Positions 54,411 to 64,000 of a DNA stretch of 64,000 bases are shown piece after piece. Made by a program: the position numbers and the translations under genes. The stretch is taken from NCBI GenBank assembly GCA_019055375.1, contig JAHQIW010007023.1, positions 1 to 64,000 of the forward strand, in the 5' to 3' direction. How positions within the stretch are numbered: the stretch's first letter is position 1; the number at the start of each line of letters is the position of its first letter. Source of the DNA: Parelaphostrongylus tenuis (lineage: Eukaryota; Nematoda; Chromadorea; Rhabditida; Metastrongylidae). The notes under the pieces are model-generated. The model ran no database searches. It was not told the DNA's origin and saw only the letters and a program-made list of their open reading frames with translations.

Positions 54411-57400
54411 ATGCCCCTGCTCAACAAGAAGCCCTTGGAGAGATGTGAACCGCCGTCGAATGTGAAACTCACTGACAAAGTATACTACCTGGAAGCAAGT
54501 AACGAGATATTCCTAACCTATGAGTAAGTCTCAGAGCTCTATCATTTCCGCTAGGACGATTTTTCTAGAGAGAGACAATCTCTCTAGGAAGTAGCCGTGT
54601 GATCTACAAGTAATCGATACCATTTAGTGAGTTTTTCGAACGTATGATTCAACTCAATTCGACACTTTTCTCATGCGAATATACGGGAAAGACGGGATTG
54701 ACATTCTTCGAAGCCCTCGAATCAGAGAAACAAGCAATGGTGGGTTTTTCCTTTTTTCGAGAGCTCTAAGACAGACTTTTCCTTGAGATTTGATTCTATT
54801 TTTCTGCTTTTTCGTCGCAGTGTAGTGATGTTTCAAATTCACCCTAAAAGACTTGAGTGATTAGCAAAAATTCGACCTCAACTGGGAGTCGAACCCGCGT
54901 TTCCCCCGGCGTTTACTGATTCATTTTCTCCCCAAGAATTCTATGGGTTTCACGTGGTGTACTTGATTGATAGCACCTTGTCAATGGTTTATCTATCACC
55001 TTATTAATTCTGCTATCCATCGGTAGGTGCTCAGTAGTTCATGAAAGCTTTTGAATCTTGGCATAAAAACGGCTTTAACCTTTTGCGGACGATGAGAGTC
55101 ATCTTGACCCTCAAATTTTTAGGGCTATTTTTTGGCTAAACAAAGCTTTTAATCTGAAATTCAAGTACTCATTTGAAAGCTTAAATTTTGGGGATTCCGA
55201 CACTTAGCATGGTTTCCAGGAAAGCCTTAGTAGTTCGTTGTAGCATCAAAAACAAAATTATATTCCGCATTAGGTTTGTCTCATCTAATCAGCTAAAGTC
55301 TAGGGACTGTGTTTTATTCGGCTACACTAAGCTCATTCGATAGCCCAAGTTTCGACGAACTTGAAGCTCAATTCGGTTCTCGAAAAGGTTTTCATAGCGC
55401 CTTGTGAGGGCGAAAATAAAATTGCGTTTCACATTCGAATGTTTTTTTTTGTACACAGGAGTTATATATGCATAGAAAGCACACAGACTTGTAGAAAAAA
55501 TCATGTTCTACCAGAGTGGCACGAAAAACTCGAAGTGTTTTCCGAAGCAAAGAAAAAAATCTCTCTTGAAGAACGAAAATCGCGCGCCTCCGTCGTTGTC
55601 TATTATGCCCCCTTCCGCAAGGGGTTAATAGGTGCTTAGTAGTTCATGATTTTTTAAAACGAGCTCAAAAACATCTTCTACTCTCTAGTCTTTTCTGGGA
55701 TTTATTTTAGGCCGTTATGGCAAGTTTAACTCGATTCTGATGTGTAAAATAAGTTGTTTTTTTTTTTGTTATATGGCCCACAATCACATCTACTGGACGG
55801 CGGATCCCAGCACTTCCGGCATTCGATTCATTTCCTCGCATCCACTCTATGTGGAAAAGTCTCCGGGCATTTCGCGAATGGCTTTGACTGCTGCTTAAGA
55901 ATCTTCCCCAAGTCCTGAACCGTCGTTGAAGATCGGTCATCTGTGAAGCCCTGAGCTGCCTGGATAAATGTGTACTGCGAATATAGTGCTTCTAGCATTG
56001 ATTCGCCTAGTACTTGTTGCAATTGCTGCTTGAGAGTTCCGTCTTCTTCATGAATGTCGCAGAGGGCTGGTCAGGCCAAATCTCTTGAAATCTTGAAGAC
56101 AACAGAGGTACTCGTTTCCACACACCGCCAGAGAGCGTCGAGGCATGGAGTCGACCCAGCATCTTGTTTCGTCGTGGCCTGCATCACTAACTGCTCCTTC
56201 ATCCCCTCCTCATAATGGTGTATTTTCCTTGATATTTCCATTGTTAATTCATGATTCCGGTCATGTCTCAGTTGGATCTACGCTTTAGATAGACGGTAGA
56301 AGTGATTATTGTAAGTGAAATGTTATATCAGGTCGTTCCTAGGGCAATAGACATCAAATTTATCATCTAGAAGTGATCAAAGTTGCATGATTTTGGTAGC
56401 GTTCAGGAGAGCGTTTTCTTGTGAACATTTTGGTATATAATTTGCCTATATTTGCTTCAGGATGGAGCTGTCTTGGAGACAAATCCGCTTGCTACTCAAT
56501 GCACGAATGGTGCGTAAGGGAAAATGCTAGTGAAGCGGCACGCAAGACTGATGGAGCTTCCTGGAATGGACCGAGAGCGACTGATCCTCCAGGCTGTTCT
56601 CTCCAGCTTTGAACTTTGCGAATCACTTCCCAGACGTCCTTTCTGCAAGCGTATCATCGCTCGAAGCTCTACTAATTATGCGCATACTTTATTAGCATTT
56701 TCCCCTACGCGTCACTCGTCGTGCATGAGTAGCTAGCAAATTTGTTCCCAAGACAGCTTAATCTCTGAGCATGTATAGGCAAGTTGTATACCAAAATATT
56801 TACAAGGAAATACGCAATTGAACTATAGTAAAGTCATGCAGTTTCAATCATTTCTGGTTAGTGAATCTGGTGTTTATTGGCCCAGTGCCGACCTAACGTA
56901 TTGCGCTTTGAATACCATATTTTGTCGTGGATGGTCGGGTTTGATTCTTCTCTAAAGCTAACCTTTGATTTTTTTCTAGGAAGATGTGTTATTTATTGTT
57001 AATGGAAATGGTTCAGAATATGTAAACAATGCGTCTATCTTGTGATATTTCGTTTAAATGTCAAAAATTGTCCTGAAATGTTAAGCGTCATTCCATTTTG
57101 TGTTCAGCAAACAATGCCTGACCTTTGTTATCACATCCCTTCTAAGGCAGATGTTGATCAAGTTATATGAATAGTAGCCATTGGATTTGATATGCAAAAG
57201 GGCTTCTGTTTCACAAAGAAAAACCTTCATTGCTGGTTTTTTCGGGCTCGACAGCTGACTCGTCGACAACAAATCTTCCAAACTTTTTTCGTCTTTCTTT
57301 ATTATTTTGTATGCATTTAGGATGTTGTTTCGACTATCGTTTAGAGTAGCTCATTGCGGTTATTTTGATATATAATACTTACACGTTTGCTTTAATAAGG

Positions 57401-60400
57401 AATTGTCCCGAGAGCAAAAGCGATTCTTGACGCTACACGAGTATCGTTTCGATTCAATTACTGATTTGGCACCCAAACGATTCTCGTGTAGCATCAAGAA
57501 TCGTCTTTGCTCTCGGCACAATTCCATATTAAAATAACTGTGTAAGTATCATATATCAAAATAACCGCAAGGAGCGACTCAAACGATGGTGAAAACAAAA
57601 GGTTAAATGCATGAAAAGTAATCAACAGAAACGAAGAAGTTCGGAGAATTTCTTGCCAACCTGGTATAATGTCTCTATTGAAAGAGCTTGTAGGGAATTA
57701 GGAGCTTAACATATTCTTCGAGCGGGCTTGGCTCTAATTTTAAAACATGTATATTGCTCTGTTGATTATCGTTCAAATTTTGAATCCCGTATCACCTGTA
57801 TCACCTCTCGTCCCGTTGATCGTCGAGTGACTCGAGCGGGTACCAGCAACTCTTCCATTTTACCCTATCGCGTGCAAGAGTAGCCCAGTGGGTTCTCCTC
57901 GCTCTAGGGATTCGCTGAGCATCATATCTTTCTTCTATCGCTTTCGTGAAGAAATCGGACCAACGGGTCAGTGGTCTTCCTTTAGAGCGCTTGACGTCCC
58001 GAGGAATCCAGTCGGTAACGGCTCTCGTCCATCGGTTTCCCGTAGGAACATGAACGTGAATCTCGTAGGAGCAAAAATTGTCATGAACTGAAAATGGTTT
58101 TCAAAATTCAAATTACGCTAGCAGAATACAAGCTATAATTGTTCATTTCTATCATGTTCAAGACCCTTAGTGGAGAAAAAACAGAAAAGTTAAGGTTTTC
58201 GGCTTTTGGAAAATAAGAATCTGGTGATGTATCATGCTCTCCATGAAGTGAATTATGTTGGGTTAAAGCTGAGAGCGTTCATTATCATCAGACCTGATGC
58301 ACTGCATTCAATTCATATTGGCGATGTGTGAATTTTCATCTCTGTAAAGATTTATAAAATGCTTTTTCAGAGAGCTCTGGGAAATTTCCCACCACAATTG
58401 GAAAATTCTATTCTTTTTCTGGTCAGAAACCACCTATGTCGAGGTCGGTTCGAGGATTTGTTGAATGATGTATCCTTATTTATGAAGGTTTGTTCTATAA
58501 AGGACTTTCATCGATTTTCTATCATTTGTGAGTGAATTCAAAAACTTTTACCAATTTCTGAAATTAGTTTGTTACAGGACCGATATTTTGTTGGTGAAGA
58601 ATGTTTGTACATAGACGGTAATCAAAGGATACCTGTCCGAATAACGGGAATCACTATAGCTTCCGACTGGCAAGCAGATAAGATGTATATTTTCCGTTAT
58701 AGTTTTATTTGTTAAACTTCAAGTGGTCGACCTCTCAAAAATTCGGCCTGAGTAATGAGAAATGTCTCATGAACTGTCCTTTTCTCTAAATAAAACACGA
58801 ATGCACGAGGTTACGGGGAACCTGGACATACTATGTCACACTATACCTATTTATTCTGTTAATATTTCGAATATGCAGTGAAAATCTAATACCAATTATG
58901 TTTGAAGGTCTGCCTGTTATATGGAAATTCATCGCTAAGCTACTTATAAGGGAGACGCGACCTTGTAACACGACACAACGTGAAAATGTGTTTGTTTTCT
59001 TTCCCAAATATTTCTCACAGAGTGTCACATTGCACCGGTGCCTCTCTAAATAAAAAAAATCTTATTGTTTGACATCCATATAGTGGGTAGATTTTGTATA
59101 GTAAGCGTCTAGGGCTCTGAGAAAGGCGAAATAATCAAATCGTTAGCCATCGATTCTGAAAGGAGAAATCAGCCTCGTGCAGGATCTATTTAGAGAAAAG
59201 GACGTTCGTATGATACTTTTATTAGGTTTTCCTAGTATAACAGATGTAGGCATAACAGCGTGACTGGTTTTCAATGTCGATAGCGACTATCCGGGTCAGG
59301 CCGTTGACGGTTGTCGGCTGACAGATAGATGCGCTGTAGCGTAGGAAGAGTGGTGTGTAAAATGGGCGTCAGTAGTGTAACGGATAGAGCACGCGCTCCC
59401 GGATAGAGTGAGATGCGGGTTCGAGTCCCGCCTGACGCGAAGGTTTTGCGCATCACTCTGCATCATTGTAAGCATAACAATTCATTTATCATGTCGTTCC
59501 ATATGTTTGGCGTTAGAGCAGTGACCACTAAATTTATTAACCAGAAGTATTTAAAATTACATGATTTTGGTATCATTCAATTGCGCATTTTCTTGCTAAC
59601 ATTCTAGTATACAACTTGTCTATGCTTCCTCTAAGGTGGAATTGTCTTGGGAACAAATTGGCTTGCTACTAATGCATTATTGATGTATAGGGGAAAATGC
59701 TAATAAAGCGCGTTCAAAATCATTAGACTTCCTTTGGGCGGCCCGAGGGCAACGTATTCTTCAGATTGTTCTGACCCCAGCTTTGGATTCGCGAGCCACT
59801 TCCTAGCCCTCCTTTGTGCAACCGTATCATCGCTCCAAGCTCCATCAGTTTTGACCGCCTCTTCGCTAGCATTTCCACTTATGCATCATTCATGCATGAG
59901 TAGTAAGCGAGTTCGTTCCCACTACGGCTCCATCGTCAGTAAAGGCAAGTTCTAATAGGTTGAGGAGAAAGTTTCCGGAATTTGCTTATAAAAACTTTAT
60001 TTATGCATCAATTAATTTCGAACAAAAGACAATTTACTCTTTTACTAATTAATTTACTGATTTACTAATTTACAGACTCTTATTTCCTGCCTTGAACTCC
60101 TTGAAGTGATCATAGACAGCTGCCTTTCCAGCAGTTCCTTCGCCCCATGCCTCATTGATTCGACGAACAGTGTCAGCGGCATTTGTGCCCACTTTGTACT
60201 CGAGAAGCATCAACAGTTCTTTTCTGTCCGTGGTTCAGTTCCATCTTGCGGCAGTATAGAAGGGTTATATATCAATCGATGCGCAAGAAAACGAGCTTTC
60301 AAACCATGTGAAAATCGCATATAAAACATGCGAACGTGCTAAAGTTATGGGCAAATTCCGGGAACTTTCTCCTCAACCTATTAGATCAGAATGATCACAA

Positions 60401-63237
60401 GAAAATGTAAATTGAACGATACCAAAATCATGCATTCTAAATACTTCTGGTTAGTAAATTTGGTGAACATTGCTCTGTGCCAAAACTTACGAACTGACCT
60501 AATAGTAGAAGATCGAGTTGATTAGTAAATTCAATGTGTTTGCCATCCTTATTTGAAGTGTTTTATGGCAATCTTTCTATTATTTTGAAGTATGTTGTAG
60601 TCGTAGCTAAGAGAATTTAATTACAGCGCCGGCTGCAAAGAGCCGCAAGTTCCTCCTCCTGAAATATTCCAGTATTCGCTGGACTTCTTAGATAGTAACT
60701 GCCTGTACTCTGACTTACGGTCTGGGACAGATTTATCAGGCCATTCTCTTTTTCCACACACGTCTCTATTGTAGGTTTTGACTCATTTGCTCTTGTATGC
60801 CGATATCTTGTAGTTTCTATGCCTTTAAGTCCTATTAAGTTTTATTTTTCTGTATGGTAAATTCGTCTGATATTTTCATTTTACAGCCGAGCGAGGAGCA
60901 GTGTATCAAAGCCAAAATTGAAATTATATCTCAAAAATTCATGTGTGGTTCGTGATGGGCGGTATGACATAAAGGTAAGTCATGGCCTTTGTTTTATATG
61001 TTCTTATATGAGATGATCAAATTTGTTTCATTATGCCTTCATATTCCTTTCATAAGAGCGCAAGTGACGCAGTGATTAGAGGTGTCGTGAGTCGCCACAA
61101 GGTCGATGGTTCGATCTCACGCCCATGGCTCACCAAGCCATCCATCCCTTTTAGATGGGTAAATTGGTGCCAAAATGGTCCCTGATTTGTTTAGGAGGAT
61201 AAGCGGCACCGACTAGATAGAGCGGTAAGCCACCGCAAGTCATTGGAATGGTCAGATATGCATTCAGTTACTTCAAACGAATTTAAAATTGACGAATGCA
61301 TGGCCCCTACCTAGGAGATTGATCAACGCCAAAGCTTCATCCTTATATTCCTTTCATAGATCTTTGTGTTTTTTTCCGCTTTTTTTTCTGCTGTATATCT
61401 CGACCCCTTGGAGGTCGTTATTTCTAAACGTGATTACCTGTTTCTTATCAACTTTCCGTATGTATTATGATTTGTTTCTTGTCTCCAGCCATGGAAAAGA
61501 CTATTTATGATGTTTAGGAGAAGTTTGTTGATGAAATCGACTCGTTAACATGGGCGAACACGTGTGGAGGTCCAATTCCATATTTTCCACGAACTCCTAT
61601 GCTCCAACGAGGGCGCCAGCCCAAACCAGCTACGTTATTACCCACAACACCTACAACTCGGCTAGAGGAATCCTCTGTTAATGGTGAACTTCAGACAAAG
61701 AAACTCTTGGAAGTCTGTAAGTTAAGTATCATTAAATGATGAGTCAATATTTTAGTATCTAATGGTACGCAGAAGCGTAGCGCAACGAAAGAAGGAAAAC
61801 CACAGTTGAAGAAGTCGAGCACTGCACGTGCGCAGAGTGATAATAAGAATGACAAGAAGCTGATGCAGGTGATTTTTGGCCCGGAAAAATGGATTTTTTT
61901 TTCTACTTTTCCGTCATCACAATCGATTTTTCAGCATTATGGGGCAGGACCCTTTCCCCTTCTGTAGACTTTTAGTGGTCATTTGATAACTTAACTCCCG
62001 GCGAATCCATTACTTCGCAAGTTTCCTAAGAAGGCCCTTGAAATGCGCTTTAGCTGCCTAAATAATATTGAGTTTGACCCGTAGCGCGCAGTTTTTGCTC
62101 GGCTAGGGTGTGGAATGGGATTTCACAACATTCGCAACAAACGGCATCGACGCGGCTAGGGTTTGTGGATGATCTTTTAACAGACTTCTAGTCGCTGTTT
62201 GCTAGCATGAATTTTCGTGATTCTGAAGCTAAGTATTGTTTTCAAAAGTGGACGTTCATGGAGCTCCGGAAGAGCTAGAACAATAAGTTTCCCACTCATA
62301 AACTTTGACTTAATAGCGTGTTTATTTCTCAATTTAAAGTGAAGATAAAAGCCTAGGCCTAATGGACGATGGAACAAAGTTTTCTTTACACTTTTAACAC
62401 GGAAAGCCTTCAAGTTTGCTACAAAACTTAGCAAGAATTTCTAAGAAGCGAAAATGCGCGCGATATTGAGAGCCTAATATGAAATTCCTTCTTATTTTCG
62501 CTGATACAGTGCACTAAGGAGGCACCTTGTGAAACCAGGTGTACTATCAAATCACTATGGTTTAAGCTATCGAATGGCTACGACAAGTCTGGAAAAGTCA
62601 GAAAATTCCTCCCTAATTAGCTGGAAAATGAATTATAATTACGGAATTGCTGTAGATGTTTTTATGTTGTTGTTCGCGACGCAACTCAGTATCCCAGTAA
62701 ACAATAGTTTTCCAATAATTAACCCTATCACGGATGTTGTCATCGTAGCCTTTTTTCTATAAAAGTGTCTGGAAAATTTGCTATAGTTGGTTTTCAACAT
62801 AATCTCCATTCGTACTTTTCATTTTCTAACATGGTCCAGTCTCAGATCGTGTGCATAGTTTTCACCTTACTATTACATGTTTATGATCTAGTACATTCAG
62901 AGCAACTAATTTATGGCTTTGCAGATAAACGCTCAGCAGGAAGAACTGGCTTCTGTTTTTGAAAATGCCCGGAAATTTGGTGTTGACTTGACGAAGTACG
63001 AACAAAAGACACGATTACTGACTTCGAGCGAGATTTCCGAATTGAAACTTTCGATAAAATCTTCTAAAACGCAGGTTGCCTACAATAGTTTTTTTCTTCA
63101 CTTGATGTGCACTTAAAAGTTGGTTTTATATCTAACTTTAGGAGCGTGAGCTTGCTCGAGAAGCAAAGAAAATGAAAATCAAGGCGAAACATCAGTGGCA
63201 GAAGAAAAGAGATGATCTCGAATGTGATGACCTGAAA
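54411..63237 (+). CDS. ACF1/BAZ1A-like chromatin-remodelling subunit (5' part; gene runs off the window)
   Basis: ACF1/BAZ1A proteins partner the ISWI ATPase in nuclear nucleosome-spacing complexes. Exons seen: 54411-54523, 54628-54739, 58371-58487, 58578-58684, 60887-60974, 61518-61716, 61756-61868, 62925-63074, 63142-63237; all phases agree, about 365 residues. The first two exons code a WAC domain (MPLLNKKPLERCEPPSNVKL, then DEFFERMIQLNSTLFSCEYT and the FFEALESEK end). Exon 3 (NFPPQLENSILFLV) and exon 4 (DRYFVGEECLY) match the rest of the WAC region. Exon 8 is charged and helical. Exon 9 ends KRDDLECDDLK, the conserved segment just before the DDT domain. The DDT, PHD and bromodomain exons must lie beyond position 64000. 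The intron after 54739 is 3.6 kb and holds several transposons. Confidence 0.92.
55076..55628. mobile_element. MITE with TTAACC(T/C)TTTGCGGACG ends (ACF1 intron 2)
   Basis: TTAACCTTTTGCGGACGATGAGAG at the left and CCCTTCCGCAAGGGGTTAAT at the right. Its left 100 bp follow the 13414-14526 element closely (GAGTCATCTTGACCCTCAAA). It lacks the mariner relic of the longer copy. Confidence 0.7.
56324..56905. mobile_element. Palindromic MITE with long inverted repeats (ACF1 intron 2)
   Basis: The left arm GGTCGTTCCTAGGGCAATAG...GTATATAATTTGCCTATA pairs with the right arm (TATAGGCAAGTTGTATACC...ACTGGGCCAATAAACACC when complemented). Inner arms GCTTGCTACTCAATGCACG and GTGCATGAGTAGCTAGC also pair. The family recurs at 59495-60500 (broken by a mariner) and half at 16975-17095. 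Confidence 0.7.
57323..57601. repeat. Long hairpin MITE (ACF1 intron 2)
   Basis: About 125 bp of near-perfect inverted repeat around a short loop. GAATTGTCCCGAGAGCAAAAG (57400-57420) pairs with CTTTGCTCTCGGCACAATTC, and TGCGGTTATTTTGATATAT with ATATATCAAAATAACCGCA. No coding capacity. Confidence 0.8.
57800..58075 (-). mobile_element. RTE-type LINE 3' fragment (ACF1 intron 2)
   Basis: Minus-strand translation gives [52 protein letters not shown] and a DDQRDER end with stop, about 90 residues in one frame. The 3' side has the short repeat GTATCACCTGTATCACCT. It is the best preserved of the three RTE tails. Confidence 0.85.
59260..59465. repeat. tRNA-like inverted pair (ACF1 intron 4)
   Basis: A full cloverleaf at 59366-59438 (plus) has acceptor GCGTCAG/CTGACGC, anticodon stem CGCTC/GAGTG with loop CCGGATA, and T-arm GCGGGTTCGAGTCCCGC. 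A degraded opposed part lies at about 59280-59340. Confidence 0.65.
59495..60500. mobile_element. Palindromic MITE interrupted by a mariner derivative
   Basis: Left arm 59495-59954 and right arm 60384-60500 are the two sides of the 56.3-56.9 kb family. They share ACCAGAAGTATTTAAAATTACATGATTTTGG and its complement on the right. The mariner derivative at 59955-60381 lies between them, so it inserted later. Confidence 0.65.
59955..60381 (-). mobile_element. Non-autonomous mariner derivative with TA target duplication
   Basis: 427 bp with about 30 bp inverted ends that differ at one base (ATAGGTTGAGGAGAAAGTTT at the outer end). It is flanked by TA at 59953-59954 and 60382-60383. The minus strand keeps part of a mariner N-terminal DNA-binding domain in broken frames (EYKVGTNAADTVRRINEAWG, YDHFKEFKAG). 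The rest of the transposase is deleted. Confidence 0.85.
61054..61345 (+). repeat. SINE-A copy (ACF1 intron 5)
   Basis: Head GCGCAAGTGACGCAGTGATTAG, B box GATGGTTCGATCTC, then GGCTCACCAAGCCATCCATC, AATTGGTGCCAAAATGG, GAGCGGTAAGCCACCGCAAG, GGTCAGATATGCATTCAG and the tail GATTGATCAACGCCAAAGC. About 290 bp, close to full length. Confidence 0.8.
61890..62620. repeat. Probable fold-back element (ACF1 intron 7)
   Basis: TTTTCTACTTTTCCGTCATCAC at the left and AAATTCCTCCCTAATTAGCTGGAAAA at the right are weakly inverted. Internal blocks (GTGCACTAAGGAGGCACCTTG) resemble the fold-back family at 15.5 and 42.5 kb. Strongly diverged. Confidence 0.4.
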
Positions 63238-63714
63238 GTTAGTTCTTTTTCTTATTATGGTAGATGTGAATGCGGTAATAGTTTTGATTCTAGAAAGCTC
63301 AGATGCATTTACAGTGGCAAATTTGTTATCGTAGTTAGGCCTCAAGTGGTTTGTTTTTGTTACCAATATGTGACAACGATTCTTTAATTTTTCGTGAGCA
63401 AAACTGAAATTATTTCTAAGCAAAGTGAGGATTCTTTTTAATAGGGGCAATTCATGATTTAATACCATATTTAACTCGATGGAAGAGAACCTCACTCCGC
63501 CTAAAAAGAATCCAATATCATGATTTGATAAATGTAGTGTTAGGCGTATTGCATTCGAGCTAACTCCGGTCTCTTATCCCTTTCGAAGTAACTCAATAGT
63601 GGGAAGGTGATTTGAGCCTTGTGGTTGACAAATTGAGGTCCACTGGGCACAACTTTTGCATCTTTGGACTAGTAGGCCGTTCCCGTCGGCCAAGCACTTC
63701 TTGTTCTCAATTAT
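63238..63714. other. Intron of the ACF1-like gene after exon 9
   Basis: The GT donor follows GACCTGAAA. No further exon is recognisable before the window ends. ORFs here have no similarity I can name. Confidence 0.4.
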
Positions 63715-63912
63715 ATTTAGTGATGTGCAAAACTTTGACATCAAACGGGACTCGAACCCATGCCGAAACCGTTGGCGATTCGTTGCTGACAGATTGATGC
63801 CTTGTAGCATACAAAGAGTGGTGGCTAAAAAGGCGTCGATAGTGCAATTGGTTAAGCACTCGCCTCCGGAGAGAGTTAAATGCGGCTTTGAATCCTGCCT
63901 GACGTCTAAGAT
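63715..63912. repeat. tRNA-like inverted pair
   Basis: A minus-strand 3' half (GACATCAAACGGGACTCGAACCC, about 63735-63760) faces a plus-strand copy at about 63833-63905 (GGCGTCGATAGTGCAATTGG, degraded B box GGCTTTGAATCCTG, end CTGACGTC). Flanked by GATGTGCAAAAC as in the other pairs. Confidence 0.6.
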
Positions 63913-64000
63913 AAAATAGTACTCCTTATCCTGTTGGTCATTTAAGAAAAGGATCACATTAGACATGTACCAACAGAAGAAACACTTGTCTTTTTTCTGC

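Noticed and set aside
59095..59160. Possible hammerhead (CTGAGAAAGGCGAAAT)
   Set aside because: No CTGANGA core and no pairing arms.
1..64000. CRISPR arrays, operons with Shine-Dalgarno sites, prokaryotic terminators
   Set aside because: Sequence is eukaryotic; no regularly spaced short direct repeats or bacterial gene arrangement is present.

Overview
This window looks like a nematode nuclear genome, probably a clade V parasitic (strongylid or hookworm-like) species; the species call is inference. The seen basis is small exons joined by introns with TTTCAG-type acceptors, no bacterial gene organisation, and a repeat load of tRNA-derived SINEs, RTE LINE tails, mariner relics, fold-back MITEs and one BEL/Pao LTR element. 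Most open reading frames on either strand are chance ORFs inside introns or repeats.

Four protein genes can be supported, all on the + strand. (1) A choline/ethanolamine kinase gene (11975-19810) can be assembled into 10 exons coding for about 398 residues, with one apparent +1 frameshift just before the catalytic HxD motif and one GC-AG intron. (2) A small gene (21248-28333) resembles the HORMA-fold autophagy protein ATG101 (EPG-9 in C. elegans). This call is tentative, and its last intron carries the BEL/Pao element. (3) A complete 15-exon gene for mitochondrial succinyl-CoA:3-ketoacid CoA-transferase (SCOT/OXCT, 37024-45018) codes for 513 residues. (4) The 5' part of an ACF1/BAZ1A-like chromatin-remodelling subunit gene (54411 to at least 63237) runs off the right edge. 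The genes share no pathway: phospholipid synthesis, autophagy initiation, ketone-body use and ISWI chromatin remodelling.

The most striking content is not protein-coding. At least ten copies, on both strands, carry an intact or near-intact hammerhead ribozyme core (CTGANGA, stem II, GAAA), and about a dozen more are decayed. They fall into families with different but internally complementary stem I arms and with self-complementary, loop-less stem III sequences. In two loci (5142-5471 and 20467-20787) consecutive hammerheads lie 282-283 bp apart in direct repeat, the arrangement expected of retrozyme-like units that could release unit-length circular RNAs. Many copies sit in fold-back arrangements, so a ribozyme is encoded on both strands.

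Layout: 1-11970, hammerhead repeats, tRNA-like sequences and a mariner relic, no recognisable gene; 11975-19810, choline kinase with transposon-filled introns; 20436-21035, hammerhead tandem/inverted locus; 21248-28333, ATG101-like gene with a 5.4 kb BEL/Pao insertion; 28340-37020, intergenic repeats, a hammerhead locus at 32 kb and a mariner at 33.5 kb; 37024-45018, SCOT; 45020-54400, dense SINE, RTE, MITE and tRNA-like repeats; 54411-64000, ACF1-like gene with repeat-rich introns. All alignments to known families are from memory and by eye; no database was searched.
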